Of a stretch of DNA of 64,000 bases, positions 53,186 through 63,584 are shown in pieces. The position numbers and the translations under genes were made by a program. Source of the stretch: Novosphingobium mangrovisedimenti (GTDB lineage Bacteria; Pseudomonadota; Alphaproteobacteria; Sphingomonadales; Sphingomonadaceae); assembly GCF_025153475.1 (NCBI RefSeq), contig NZ_JANZXA010000007.1:62001-126000 (forward strand), in the 5' to 3' direction. The notes under the pieces were generated by a model. The model was not told the DNA's origin, made no database searches, and saw nothing but the letters and a program-made list of their open reading frames with translations. Numbering within the stretch: the stretch's first letter is position 1; the number at the start of each line of letters is the position of its first letter.

Positions 53186-53764
53186 ATGCAAGGGGCCTCC
53201 ATCGCCGTGACCGATCTCGCGTGCCGCCGCGGCGACAGGGTGCTGTTCCGGGGCCTGTCGCTGCGCCTGCAGGCCGGAGACGCGCTGCAAGTGACGGGCA
53301 GCAACGGCATCGGCAAATCGAGCCTGCTGCGCATCGTCGCAGGCCTTGCTCCCGCCTTTGCGGGAACAGCCGAAACCAGCGGCACCATCGGCCTCGTCGA
53401 CGAGCGCCATGCCCTAGACCCGGCGCTGCCGCTGGGCCGCGCCCTGGGCTTCTGGCAGCGCATGGATGGGGCCGCCGACAACGAACTGGCGCGCCTCGGC
53501 CTGTCCGAGCTGCTCGACGTGCCGGTGCGCTACCTTTCGACCGGGCAAAAGAAACGCGCCGCGCTCGCCCGCCTCATCGGCCAGAAGGCCGCTGTCTGGC
53601 TGCTCGACGAGCCACTCAACGGGCTGGACGTCCATGCCGTGGAACTGACCGAGACGCTGGTGGCCGAACATTGCAGCGCGGGCGGCATTACCCTGATCGC
53701 CTCGCACCAGCCTTTCCGGCTGGGCCACATGCGCACGATCGCGCTGGCGGAGTACGCGGCATGA
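53186..53764 (+). CDS. ccmA: Heme exporter ATP-binding protein CcmA
   Basis: A 192-aa ABC ATPase for cytochrome c maturation. Walker A is TGSNGIGKSSLLRIV, the signature is LSTGQKKRAALARL, Walker B is VWLLDEPLNGLD, and the H-loop is SHQPF. The compact size is typical of CcmA. Together with CcmB it uses ATP to release holo-CcmE in the periplasm. It overlaps ccmB by ATGA. No ccmC, ccmD or ccmE follows. Confidence 0.95.
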   Translation: MQGASIAVTDLACRRGDRVLFRGLSLRLQAGDALQVTGSNGIGKSSLLRIVAGLAPAFAGTAETSGTIGLVDERHALDPALPLGRALGFWQRMDGAADNELARLGLSELLDVPVRYLSTGQKKRAALARLIGQKAAVWLLDEPLNGLDVHAVELTETLVAEHCSAGGITLIASHQPFRLGHMRTIALAEYAA

Positions 53765-54420
53765 GCGGGCGGATCATCACGCTGCTGAAGCGCGATTTCA
53801 CCCGCCTCACGCTGGGCGGGAGCGGCGGCGGGGCGGTGCTGCCGGTGCTGTTTTTCCTCTCGGTCGCCATGCTCTATCCCTTCGCGGTCGGCCCCGATGC
53901 GCCGCTGCTCGCCCGGACCGGCGGCGGGGTGATCTGGGTGGCCGCCCTGCTCGCCGCCATCCTCCCGCTCGACCGGCTGGTGGAGCCCGACATCGAAATG
54001 GGCATGTTCGACCAGTGGGCCCTGCGCGGCATTTCGGAGGAACTGGTGATCGCGGTGCGCGTGCTGGCCCATTGGCTGAGCTTCGGCCCGCCGCTGATGC
54101 TCGCCGCCCTGCCCGCCGCCGCGCTTCTCGGCCTCGACGGCGCGACATTGCAGATCGTCGAGATCGGGCTCCTCGCGGGCACGCCGGGTCTCGCGGCGCT
54201 GGGCGTAACGGTCGCGGCGCTGACGGCGGGACTGCGCGGGGGCGCCGCGCTTTCCGGGCTGCTGGTGATCCCGATGGCTGTTCCCATACTGATCTTCGGC
54301 GCCGGAAGCCTCGGCACCGGTGGCGAGAGCGGACTTGCCCTGACCGGCGCCGCCAGCCTCGTCCTGCTGGCCATCGCGCCTTTCGCCGGCGGGGCGGCCG
54401 TGCGCGCCGCGCGCAGCTGA
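53761..54420 (+). CDS. ccmB: Heme exporter membrane protein CcmB
   Basis: A 219-aa membrane protein with six hydrophobic segments. Family features are the N-terminal TLLKRDFTRLTLGGSGGGAV, VLFFLSVAMLYPFAVGP, LDRLVEPDIEMGMFDQWALR and the late ALSGLLVIPMAVPILIFGAG. The start overlaps the ccmA stop (ATGA). The long frame reading leftwards through ccmA is a shadow. The next gene is a sulfotransferase 109 bp on, not ccmC. Confidence 0.94.
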   Translation: MSGRIITLLKRDFTRLTLGGSGGGAVLPVLFFLSVAMLYPFAVGPDAPLLARTGGGVIWVAALLAAILPLDRLVEPDIEMGMFDQWALRGISEELVIAVRVLAHWLSFGPPLMLAALPAAALLGLDGATLQIVEIGLLAGTPGLAALGVTVAALTAGLRGGAALSGLLVIPMAVPILIFGAGSLGTGGESGLALTGAASLVLLAIAPFAGGAAVRAARS

Positions 54421-54529
54421 GACGCGATCATCGCCGCAGCGGTTGGCGCACTGCCGCTTCCACAAGCATAGTGCACGCACAGATCCGGAGAACACCGGAC
54501 GTCAGACCTGACCGGGAGAGTGCGAGCCC

Positions 54530-55675
54530 ATGGAGGACTACAAGGACCTGATCGACATCGCCCGGCGCGATACGGGCCTGAACGATTTCGGCAGCGACAG
54601 TTTCCGCGAAGGGCTGGAACAGCTGGTCACCGCGCTCAACACCGAGGCAAAGCTGAACGCCACCGGCGAATATGCCCTGCGCGACCGCATCCTGCTCTAT
54701 CTGCGCCAGCGCCTGATGGTCGAGGACTGGTATCGCCGCCATCCCGAGATCGAGAACGAGGAAATCCGCGATCCGCTGTTCGGCGTCAGCCTGCCGCGCA
54801 CAGGGTCCACCGCGCTTTCGTTCCTGCTCTCCAGCGATCCGGACATCCGCTACCTGCGCGTCTGGGAAAGCTCGCAGCCCTGCCCTCCTCCCTCGACGGT
54901 CGAAGGCCCGGACCCGCGCCGCGGCGTGTCCGCCAGTGCCACCGAAGAGAGCCTCAAGGGCAGCAAGCGCACCCCTTCGGGGATCGACGGCGCGATGGAA
55001 TGCCAGGACCTGATGGCGCTCGATTTCAAGAGCCAGATTTTCCAGGCCTTCGCGCAAGTGCCCAGCTATGCCGACTGGGAGATGGAAGCCGACCACACAG
55101 AGACCTATCTCTACGAAAAGCGCGTGCTCAAAATGCTGCAGTGGGGCGAACCGTCCAAGCCCTGGCGGCTCAAGGCGCCCTCGCATCTGCTGCACCTCGA
55201 TGCGCTCGACGCCGCCTTCCCCAACGCGCGCTTCGTAATGACGCACCGCGATCCCACCGACGTGATGCTCTCGGTCGCGACGGTCTATGCCGACATCATC
55301 GAGAAGTTCACCGATCACGTCGATTACCACTACATTGGCGAACTCAACGTGCGGTGCTGGTCGGAAGGAATGCGCCGTGCCATCGCCTTCCGCGAGCGCG
55401 GCAACGACGACCGCTTCTACGACATCCACTTCCGCGCCATGCAGCAGGACCCGCTGGGGCAGGTCCGCGGGCTCTATGCCTGGCTGGGGCAGGACGTCTC
55501 GCCCGCCTTTGCCGAGGCCATGTCCGCATGGTGGGAAAGCAACCAGAGCGCCGAACGCATGACCAAGCCCGACCCTTCCAAGTTCGGGCTCGACTTCGAC
55601 GCGGTGCGTGCGCAATTCGCCGACTATCTTAGGCACATGGAAACCTGGGCACCGTTCAGCGAAACGGCCGCCTGA
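54530..55675 (+). CDS. Sulfotransferase family protein (second copy)
   Basis: A 381-aa protein of the same family as that at 7314-8504 but clearly divergent. The phosphosulfate loop is FGVSLPRTGSTALSFLLSS near residue 88. WRLKAPSHLLHLDALDAAFP precedes the 3'-phosphate segment FVMTHRDPTDVMLSVATVY. The C-terminus (FGLDFDAVRAQFADYL) matches the C-terminal helix seen in homologues. GGGAG lies eleven bases before ATG 54530. It is followed by the carboxymuconolactone-decarboxylase-like gene (34-bp gap), the same two families found in the operon at 5862-10532. Confidence 0.87.
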   Translation: MEDYKDLIDIARRDTGLNDFGSDSFREGLEQLVTALNTEAKLNATGEYALRDRILLYLRQRLMVEDWYRRHPEIENEEIRDPLFGVSLPRTGSTALSFLLSSDPDIRYLRVWESSQPCPPPSTVEGPDPRRGVSASATEESLKGSKRTPSGIDGAMECQDLMALDFKSQIFQAFAQVPSYADWEMEADHTETYLYEKRVLKMLQWGEPSKPWRLKAPSHLLHLDALDAAFPNARFVMTHRDPTDVMLSVATVYADIIEKFTDHVDYHYIGELNVRCWSEGMRRAIAFRERGNDDRFYDIHFRAMQQDPLGQVRGLYAWLGQDVSPAFAEAMSAWWESNQSAERMTKPDPSKFGLDFDAVRAQFADYLRHMETWAPFSETAA

Positions 55676-55709
55676 ACCTCACGACATCAAGCATCTTAGG
55701 AACAGGCAC

Positions 55710-56333
55710 ATGGGTGAACCCACAACCGGAAAATATGATTTCGACGCGGATGCCCGCATGGCCCAGGCAGTAGAGAACGGCCCGCGCTATGCCCCGCTGC
55801 GGCTGGACGAAGTCACGCCCGAGGGGCAGGAACAGGTCGATGCGATCCGCACCGCCTTCAACATCCCCGACGACCGCCCGTTCCCCGAAGTCAGCCTGAT
55901 CACCCTGCGCCACCCCGGCATGTTCAGGGCGCAGATGGTGCTCGGCATCGAACTGGCCGCCAAGGGCACGATCCCCGCGCGCGAGCGCGAACTGGCGATC
56001 CTGCGCCTCGCCCTGCTCGCCCGCGCGCCGTTCGAATGGTGCGAGCATGTCGACATCGGCAAGGCCTTCGGCATCACGCCCGAGGAAATCGAGCGCGTAA
56101 TCGAGGGCTCCTCCGCCCCCGGCTGGACCGAGCACGAGGCCGCGCTGCTGCGTGCGGTGGAAGAACTCATCGCCGATCACTGCATGTCCGATGCCACGTG
56201 GGACACGCTGGCCCAGACCTATGACGAAAAGCAGATGCTGGAAATGCCGATGCTGGTCGGCTCCTACCTGATGACGGCGCTGCAGCAGAACACCTTGAAA
56301 ATTCAGCCCAAGGCCGGCTTCGACTACCGCTGA
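55710..56333 (+). CDS. Carboxymuconolactone decarboxylase family protein (second copy)
   Basis: A 207-aa member, longer than the one at 5862-6263. The core is RERELAILRLALLARAPFEW followed by CEHVDIGKAFGITPEEIERVIEG. The His of EWCEHV, three residues after Glu, aligns with the active-site region of the family. No CxxC is present, so peroxidase activity is not expected. ATG 55710 has AGGAACAGG upstream; an earlier in-frame ATG would overlap the sulfotransferase gene. It is probably in one operon with the sulfotransferase and perhaps the cupin gene 83 bp on. Confidence 0.85.
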   Translation: MGEPTTGKYDFDADARMAQAVENGPRYAPLRLDEVTPEGQEQVDAIRTAFNIPDDRPFPEVSLITLRHPGMFRAQMVLGIELAAKGTIPARERELAILRLALLARAPFEWCEHVDIGKAFGITPEEIERVIEGSSAPGWTEHEAALLRAVEELIADHCMSDATWDTLAQTYDEKQMLEMPMLVGSYLMTALQQNTLKIQPKAGFDYR

Positions 56334-56416
56334 TCGCGCGCAAATATGCGCGAGGTCAATTGCGAGGTCTCGCAGCCCGGCTATCATGTGCGAATGATTC
56401 GCAAGGAAAGGTTTGT

Positions 56417-56818
56417 ATGATGAAGAAGGGGTTCGTCGACGATATTGAGAAGCTGACTGAGGAGAACGTCGACTTTCGGCGGGTTCTCTATACCGGCCAG
56501 AACCTTCAACTGGTGCTGATGTCGATCGAACCGGGCGACGAGATCGGCGAGGAAGTCCACGACGACATCGACCAGTTCTTCCGCATCGAAGGCGGCGAGG
56601 GCGAAATCCTGATTGATGGCGTGGTGCACAAGGTGAAGGCCGATGACGGCGTGATCGTGCCTGCCGGTGCGCGTCACAATGTCGTCAGCGTCGGCAAGGA
56701 GCCGCTCAAGCTCTACACCATCTACGGCCCGCCCGAGCACCTCGACGGCACCGTTCACAAGACCTGCGCCGATGCCAGTGCGGCGCACGAACACTTCGAC
56801 GGCAAGACCACCGAATAG
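56417..56818 (+). CDS. Cupin domain protein
   Basis: A 133-aa single-domain cupin. The beta-barrel motifs are LVLMSIEPGDEIGEEVHDDIDQFF (motif 1, with Glu and His where metal ligands fall) and DDGVIVPAGARHNVVSVG (motif 2, with His). The protein is acidic. AAGGAAAGG precedes ATG 56417; the next codon is also ATG. Such cupins bind a metal and act as isomerases, dioxygenases or sensors; the specific role is unknown. It may be read with the two genes upstream. Confidence 0.85.
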   Translation: MMKKGFVDDIEKLTEENVDFRRVLYTGQNLQLVLMSIEPGDEIGEEVHDDIDQFFRIEGGEGEILIDGVVHKVKADDGVIVPAGARHNVVSVGKEPLKLYTIYGPPEHLDGTVHKTCADASAAHEHFDGKTTE

Positions 56819-59431
<2,613 letters not shown>

Positions 59432-59477
59432 TACCGGCGTCGAACGCCTTGTAACCAGAGAATCGATCATTCCCTCT

Positions 59478-59510
59478 CCCGCCTCCGGTTCGCGCCGGGG
59501 GCGGGATTTC
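59478..59510 (+). terminator. katG terminator
   Basis: CCCGCC-T-CCGG and CCGG-G-GGCGGG form a long GC stem around TTCGCG, followed by ATTTC. It lies 47 bp past the katG stop. The T-run is short. Confidence 0.65.
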
Positions 59511-59570
59511 TGCATTCAGGAGGGCCCCTATTTGCGGCAGGCGGCCACTGCCATTCGAGCACACGCATGA

Positions 59571-59613
59571 AAAATGGGCCGGAACGGGCAAGGCAAGAAG
59601 CCGCTCCGGCCCA
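59571..59613 (-). terminator. Minus-strand terminator-like hairpin without an upstream gene
   Basis: TGGGCCGGA (59575-59583) pairs perfectly with TCCGGCCCA (59605-59613) around a 21-nt loop, and on the minus strand it is followed by TTTT. No minus-strand coding sequence leads into it; the next minus gene ends at 60199, beyond a plus gene. It could end an RNA started at the Fur-box region. Confidence 0.5.
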
Positions 59614-59687
59614 AGGTGCAGGAGTGAACCAGGCACCCCATGACAAGCGCCGGGTCCGGGAGGGCTTGACCGGAGAGCCAAGCCGCG

Positions 59688-59714
59688 TATCAATAGCTAT
59701 TGATAATCATTCGC
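59688..59714. promoter_or_regulatory. Fur-like iron box overlapping a promoter
   Basis: GCTATTGATAATCATTCGC (59696-59714) matches 15 of 19 positions of the E. coli Fur consensus GATAATGATAATCATTATC. It overlaps a perfect 18-bp palindrome, TATCAATAGCTATTGATA (59688-59705). The plus-strand -10 candidate TATCAA lies inside it. Regulation of the gene at 59738 by Fur or a relative (Irr, Mur) is likely. Confidence 0.6.
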
Positions 59715-59737
59715 ATTTGCAACCCTGGAGTCCCGGC

Positions 59738-60184
59738 ATGTATCAATACGTCGACCGCCCCCTCGATACCCTCGACGAGGGCTGCCGCTTCCTCGTCTGG
59801 TCCATGCGCGCATGGGTCACCGCGATCGGGCACAAGCGCTGCCCGGCCCAGTTGCTTGCACCGGCCTTCGCGAAATGGCGGATGATCGGGGGCTTGCAGC
59901 CTTTCCACCACGCCATGTTGCTACTCAACCGCGATGCGCTGGAAACCTTCGCGTTCTGCCCGCTTGCCTGCCCCCACGTCTCCGAACACGAGGCCGTGGT
60001 TCTCGAACTCGTCACGAGCCTGCGCGATCGCGGGCCGCAGGCCACGCGCGAAACGCTGGAACTGCTCTTGGCCGGCGAAAGCGTGGGAGACATGCTCGAA
60101 GCCCTCTCCCGGCTGGGAGCGGTAATGTCGATCGCGGGCATATTTCCCGGCGAGGTGGCGACGGCGAAGAACGCACGGAACTGA
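59738..60184 (+). CDS. Hypothetical protein, 148 aa, probably iron-regulated
   Basis: A soluble helical protein. It reads MYQYVDRPLDTLDEGCRFLV, then WSMRAWVTAIGHKRCPAQLL and APAFAKWRMIGGLQPFHHAM. The second half holds FAFCPLACPHVSEHEAVVLE with closely spaced Cys and His (CPLACPHVSEH), which might bind a metal or cluster. I do not recognise the family. ATG 59738 has GGAG eight bases upstream; longer frames start before the Fur-like box and are not used. The box directly upstream suggests expression under iron limitation. The gene is convergent with the transglutaminase gene (14-bp gap). Confidence 0.75.
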   Translation: MYQYVDRPLDTLDEGCRFLVWSMRAWVTAIGHKRCPAQLLAPAFAKWRMIGGLQPFHHAMLLLNRDALETFAFCPLACPHVSEHEAVVLELVTSLRDRGPQATRETLELLLAGESVGDMLEALSRLGAVMSIAGIFPGEVATAKNARN

Positions 60185-60198
60185 TTCTTCCGGCGCGA

Positions 60199-61080
60199 TC
60201 AGTCGAGCGGTGCGACGTCCACCGAATAGTACATCTTCTGCTCGGACGATCCGCGGAACGTGCCGTCGAGCGGCGCGACATCGGAATAGTCACGGCCCAT
60301 GCCGATCAGGATGTGATCGGTATCGGCCAGCGCGGCGTTGGTCGGGTCGAAGCCGACCCAGCCCAGTTCCTCGCCGCACCACAAGTTGACCCAGGCGTGC
60401 ATGGCATCGGCGCCGACCAGCCGCTCCTTGCCCGCCGGCGGCAGCGTACGCAGATAGCCGCTGACATACGCTGCGGGGATGCCATAGGCGCGCGCGGCGA
60501 TGATCATGATATGGCTGAAGTCCTGGCAGACGCCGTGGCGGTTGCGGAACGCCTCGATCGGCGGCGTATCGGTCCGCGTCGCCTTGGCATCGTAGGCGAA
60601 CTCCTCGTGGATTGCGTGCATGAGCGCCCTGCCCGCTTCCATTACCGGCATGGTTTCCTCGATGAACGAGCCGGCCCACATCGCGATGTCGTGCTCCGGC
60701 ATGGCGATCGGCGAACCGAATATGTACGAAGCGGGCGCCAGGGCCGAAAGATCCGGCGTCGTCATGGCGCGTTCGCGAAGCTCGGTCAGGCTGGGCCCCG
60801 ACGCTTCGGACAGGAAGAAAGGCAGCGCCTCGCACTCGGCGGTGAAACGGCTTTCGATCTGTAACTTCGTTATCGGCTCGCGCAGCTCGAAGCGGGTTTC
60901 GTTGACGTAGTACCCGCCCTCGCCCTCCGTCACCTGCACGGGCTGCGGCTCGATGGTCAGGACATAGTCGCTGACGATCTGCCCCGGCCAGTTCGCCGGC
61001 CGCAAGCGGACGTTGAACTGCGCGAGCCGGACCGGTGCGGCATATTCCAGCGTGGTGATATGGCTGACCGAATAGAGCAT
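60199..61080 (-). CDS. Transglutaminase family protein (bacterial N-terminal + core)
   Basis: A 293-aa protein of the transglutaminase/protease-like superfamily. The N-terminal beta domain (MLYSVSHITTLEYAAPVRLAQ start) precedes the papain-like core. The catalytic Cys is in HGVCQDFSHIMIIAARAYGI, the His in DAMHAWVNLWCGEELGWVGF, and the Asp in DPTNAAL. No signal peptide is present, so it is cytoplasmic. It is translated directly after the ATP-grasp/alpha-E gene (its ATG lies on that gene's stop). In clusters of this kind the enzyme is thought to act as a peptidase or amidase that trims or transfers peptides made by the ATP-grasp partner. Confidence 0.92.
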   Translation of the reverse strand: MLYSVSHITTLEYAAPVRLAQFNVRLRPANWPGQIVSDYVLTIEPQPVQVTEGEGGYYVNETRFELREPITKLQIESRFTAECEALPFFLSEASGPSLTELRERAMTTPDLSALAPASYIFGSPIAMPEHDIAMWAGSFIEETMPVMEAGRALMHAIHEEFAYDAKATRTDTPPIEAFRNRHGVCQDFSHIMIIAARAYGIPAAYVSGYLRTLPPAGKERLVGADAMHAWVNLWCGEELGWVGFDPTNAALADTDHILIGMGRDYSDVAPLDGTFRGSSEQKMYYSVDVAPLD

Positions 61081-63581
61081 CAGAGCAACCGCGTCCTCTT
61101 CTCCGCCTCGTCGCGATCGAAATGCAGGAAGTAGCGTGCCGAGATTTCATCCGACAGGTCGTGGAGCTGGCCCTCGATGGCCTTCAGGCGTTCGACCGTC
61201 ATGTCCGGCGCCAGCGCAGCCTGCAGTTCGCCCAGCAGGGCGCGGGCCGCGCGCAGCGGCGGCTCGGGGATGTTGTCGTCGCGCAGGCTGGGCAAGGCGC
61301 AAAGGTGGTCGACGATTTCCGCCACCTGGAACTTGAGTGCGCGCGGATTGTCCGGATCGAGCAGGACGAGGTCGTGCACCGGATTCTTCATCGGACCGGT
61401 CAGGTAGCGGCTGCGATAGATGATCTGGCTATCGCACAGGTCCAGCAGCACGCCGAGCGCTTCGCCCGAGCGCCCGCCCTCGCCATTGCTCTCTGCCAGT
61501 CTTGCCGCGATCCGGCAGATTGCCTGCGCCCGCTCGATGCGTTGCCCGATCTCGATGAACCGCCAAGCTGCCGAACGCACCATGTTTTCCGAGATGAGCC
61601 CGGCCAGCGCGCTGAAATGCTCGGTAAGCCAGCGCGCGCTGCTGAGCATGCTCTGCGGCCGGCCGACGGCGATCGAGGGCATCGGACGGCTGACGATCCG
61701 CCAGAAATCGCGGGCAAGGCGTTCGCGCAGCGACAGGCCCACCTGCAACCGGCGCCGCATCAGCGCGGCCACCCCGCCGGGCAAGCGCGTCTCGGTAAGC
61801 GCCTTGGCGCTGATCGTTGCCGCTGGCTGGGATGCCGTCGCCTTGTCGATGGCGCCGAATTCCATCAGCAGATCGACAAGGCTGGACAGCCCCCCGTCCT
61901 CGGAATCGATCCCGCTGTCGCCCTCCATCGAGCTGCCGAGCAGGGCGCGCACGATCCGCACCACCGTTTCCGCACGCTCGTTGTACCGGCCGAACCAGTA
62001 GAGGTTGTCCGCCGCCTGGCTGGCGAGGATACCGCCCCCGCGCGAGATGGGCGGCTCCTCCACCGTGCGCAGGGGCGCGGGCAGTCCGGCCGGCTGCTCG
62101 TCCACGATCCAGACGTCGGCGGACAAGTCGCCCGCCCCCATCAGCGACGTGGGCAGCGCACTGCTCGACGAAAGACGGGCAAAGCCGCCGGGCATGACCG
62201 TCCAGCTGCCGTCGGCGGCGCGGGCGACGAAGGCACGCACGGTGAAGGGACGCGGCGCGATCTTTCCATCGATGATCGCGGGCGTCGTCGAAAGGTGCAC
62301 GATCTCCTGCCCGCAAAAGTCCATGGGCCTGCGCCGCAAGGCATCGAGCAGCGCCTCGCGCTCGGCCTCGTCGAGATCGGCGCCCGCGACCGGCTCGCGG
62401 CTGGGCAGCCCCTCCACCGGGAGACCGAAGGCGGGGCGAAGCGCCAGTTCGTCGAGCCGTGCCGCCACTATCGAACTTTCCGCCGCCTGCCCGCACCACC
62501 AGGTCGCGATGTTGGGCAGGATCGGCGCTTCGTCCAGCAGCACCCGGCACAGGCGCGGCAGGAACGCCGCGAAAGCGGATGATTCCAGCACTTCGGCACC
62601 CGGCCAGTTGACCATCTCGACACCGCCCGCCGACCAGGCGTCGAACAGGTTGGAAACACCCAGCTGGGACTTGGCGTCGAACGAGAGCGGATCGAGCGAT
62701 ACCGTGTTGATCCAGCGCCAGACCGCATCGACCCGCTTGGGCCCGCCGATCGTGCCGACATAGAGACGGTCGTCGATCACCGAAAGGTCGCGCCCCTCCA
62801 CCAGCGGCAGGCCGAGATAGCGCGCGAGGTGAGCCTGCTCGGCGTAAGTCTGGTTGAACCGGCCGGGCGTCAGCAGCGCTATGCGCGGCTGTTCGCGATT
62901 GCAGGCAGCAGCCATGCCATCGCGCATCCGGGCAAAGAAATCGGCAAGGCGGCGGGCATGGTTGTCGACCAGCAGGGGGCCGGCCGTGCGGCTCATGGCA
63001 AGACGGTTTTCGAGCGCGTAGCCGACACCGCTGGCTATACGCACGCGGTCCTGCAGCACCCGCCATTGCCCGCGCGACCCCCGCGCGAGGTCCACCGAAT
63101 AGACGTGGATGAAATGGCCCCGCCTGGGTGTATGGCCGACCATCTGGCGCGCGAAGAACGGGCTGCCCGCGATCACCGCCGCAGGCAGATGCCCTTCCCT
63201 GACGACGCGTTGCGGGCCGTAGATGTCCGCAGCCAGTCGTTCGAGCAGAGTGGCGCGCTGGATCAGGCCCCGCTCCACTTCCGCCCATTCCGCCGCGCCG
63301 ATGACCAGCGGCATGACCGTGAGCGGCCAGGCGCGTTCATCCTCGTCGCCGGTGACGCGGAAGGTCAGGCCCAGATCGGCGACATGGCGGGACGCCGCAT
63401 CCTGCAGCGCCGAAGGGCCGCCCTCGGTAATCCCCGCCAGACCTTCGGCAACCGCCTTCCAGCGCGCCGCTACAGGGGCGGCGGCATCGCCGAACAGGTC
63501 TCCGCCCGCGATATCGACGGGATAACCGTCAAGCCATCCGGGCGGCCGATCCACGGTACTGACAGGCGGTTTCGAGGACAT
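61080..63581 (-). CDS. Circularly permuted type 2 ATP-grasp / alpha-E fusion protein
   Basis: An 833-aa fusion. The N-terminal two thirds are a circularly permuted ATP-grasp (DUF404/DUF407 type). Visible parts are SPFFARQMVGHTPRRGHFIHVYSVDLARG, RIALLTPGRFNQTYAEQAHLARYLGLPLVEGRDL in separable segments, and FCGQEIVHLSTTPAI. The C-terminal third, from about residue 505 (ASQAADNLYWFGRYNERAE), is an alpha-E domain (DUF403), a helical partner. The two are separate genes in many bacteria; here they are fused. ATP-grasp enzymes of this type are predicted to form amide bonds on peptides or proteins. It follows the DUF2126-type gene closely. Confidence 0.92.
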   Translation of the reverse strand: MSSKPPVSTVDRPPGWLDGYPVDIAGGDLFGDAAAPVAARWKAVAEGLAGITEGGPSALQDAASRHVADLGLTFRVTGDEDERAWPLTVMPLVIGAAEWAEVERGLIQRATLLERLAADIYGPQRVVREGHLPAAVIAGSPFFARQMVGHTPRRGHFIHVYSVDLARGSRGQWRVLQDRVRIASGVGYALENRLAMSRTAGPLLVDNHARRLADFFARMRDGMAAACNREQPRIALLTPGRFNQTYAEQAHLARYLGLPLVEGRDLSVIDDRLYVGTIGGPKRVDAVWRWINTVSLDPLSFDAKSQLGVSNLFDAWSAGGVEMVNWPGAEVLESSAFAAFLPRLCRVLLDEAPILPNIATWWCGQAAESSIVAARLDELALRPAFGLPVEGLPSREPVAGADLDEAEREALLDALRRRPMDFCGQEIVHLSTTPAIIDGKIAPRPFTVRAFVARAADGSWTVMPGGFARLSSSSALPTSLMGAGDLSADVWIVDEQPAGLPAPLRTVEEPPISRGGGILASQAADNLYWFGRYNERAETVVRIVRALLGSSMEGDSGIDSEDGGLSSLVDLLMEFGAIDKATASQPAATISAKALTETRLPGGVAALMRRRLQVGLSLRERLARDFWRIVSRPMPSIAVGRPQSMLSSARWLTEHFSALAGLISENMVRSAAWRFIEIGQRIERAQAICRIAARLAESNGEGGRSGEALGVLLDLCDSQIIYRSRYLTGPMKNPVHDLVLLDPDNPRALKFQVAEIVDHLCALPSLRDDNIPEPPLRAARALLGELQAALAPDMTVERLKAIEGQLHDLSDEISARYFLHFDRDEAEKRTRLL

Positions 63582-63584
63582 GCC

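Larger units (their letters stand above)
59432..59737. other. Region between katG and the Fur-box gene
   Basis: 306 bp. It contains the katG terminator (59478-59510), a reverse-facing terminator-like hairpin (59571-59613), a possible plus-strand promoter (TTGACC at 59666, 16 bp, TATCAA at 59688) and the Fur-like palindrome (59688-59714). No protein gene is supported; a minus-strand frame at 59292-59693 runs antisense to the end of katG. Confidence 0.6.
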
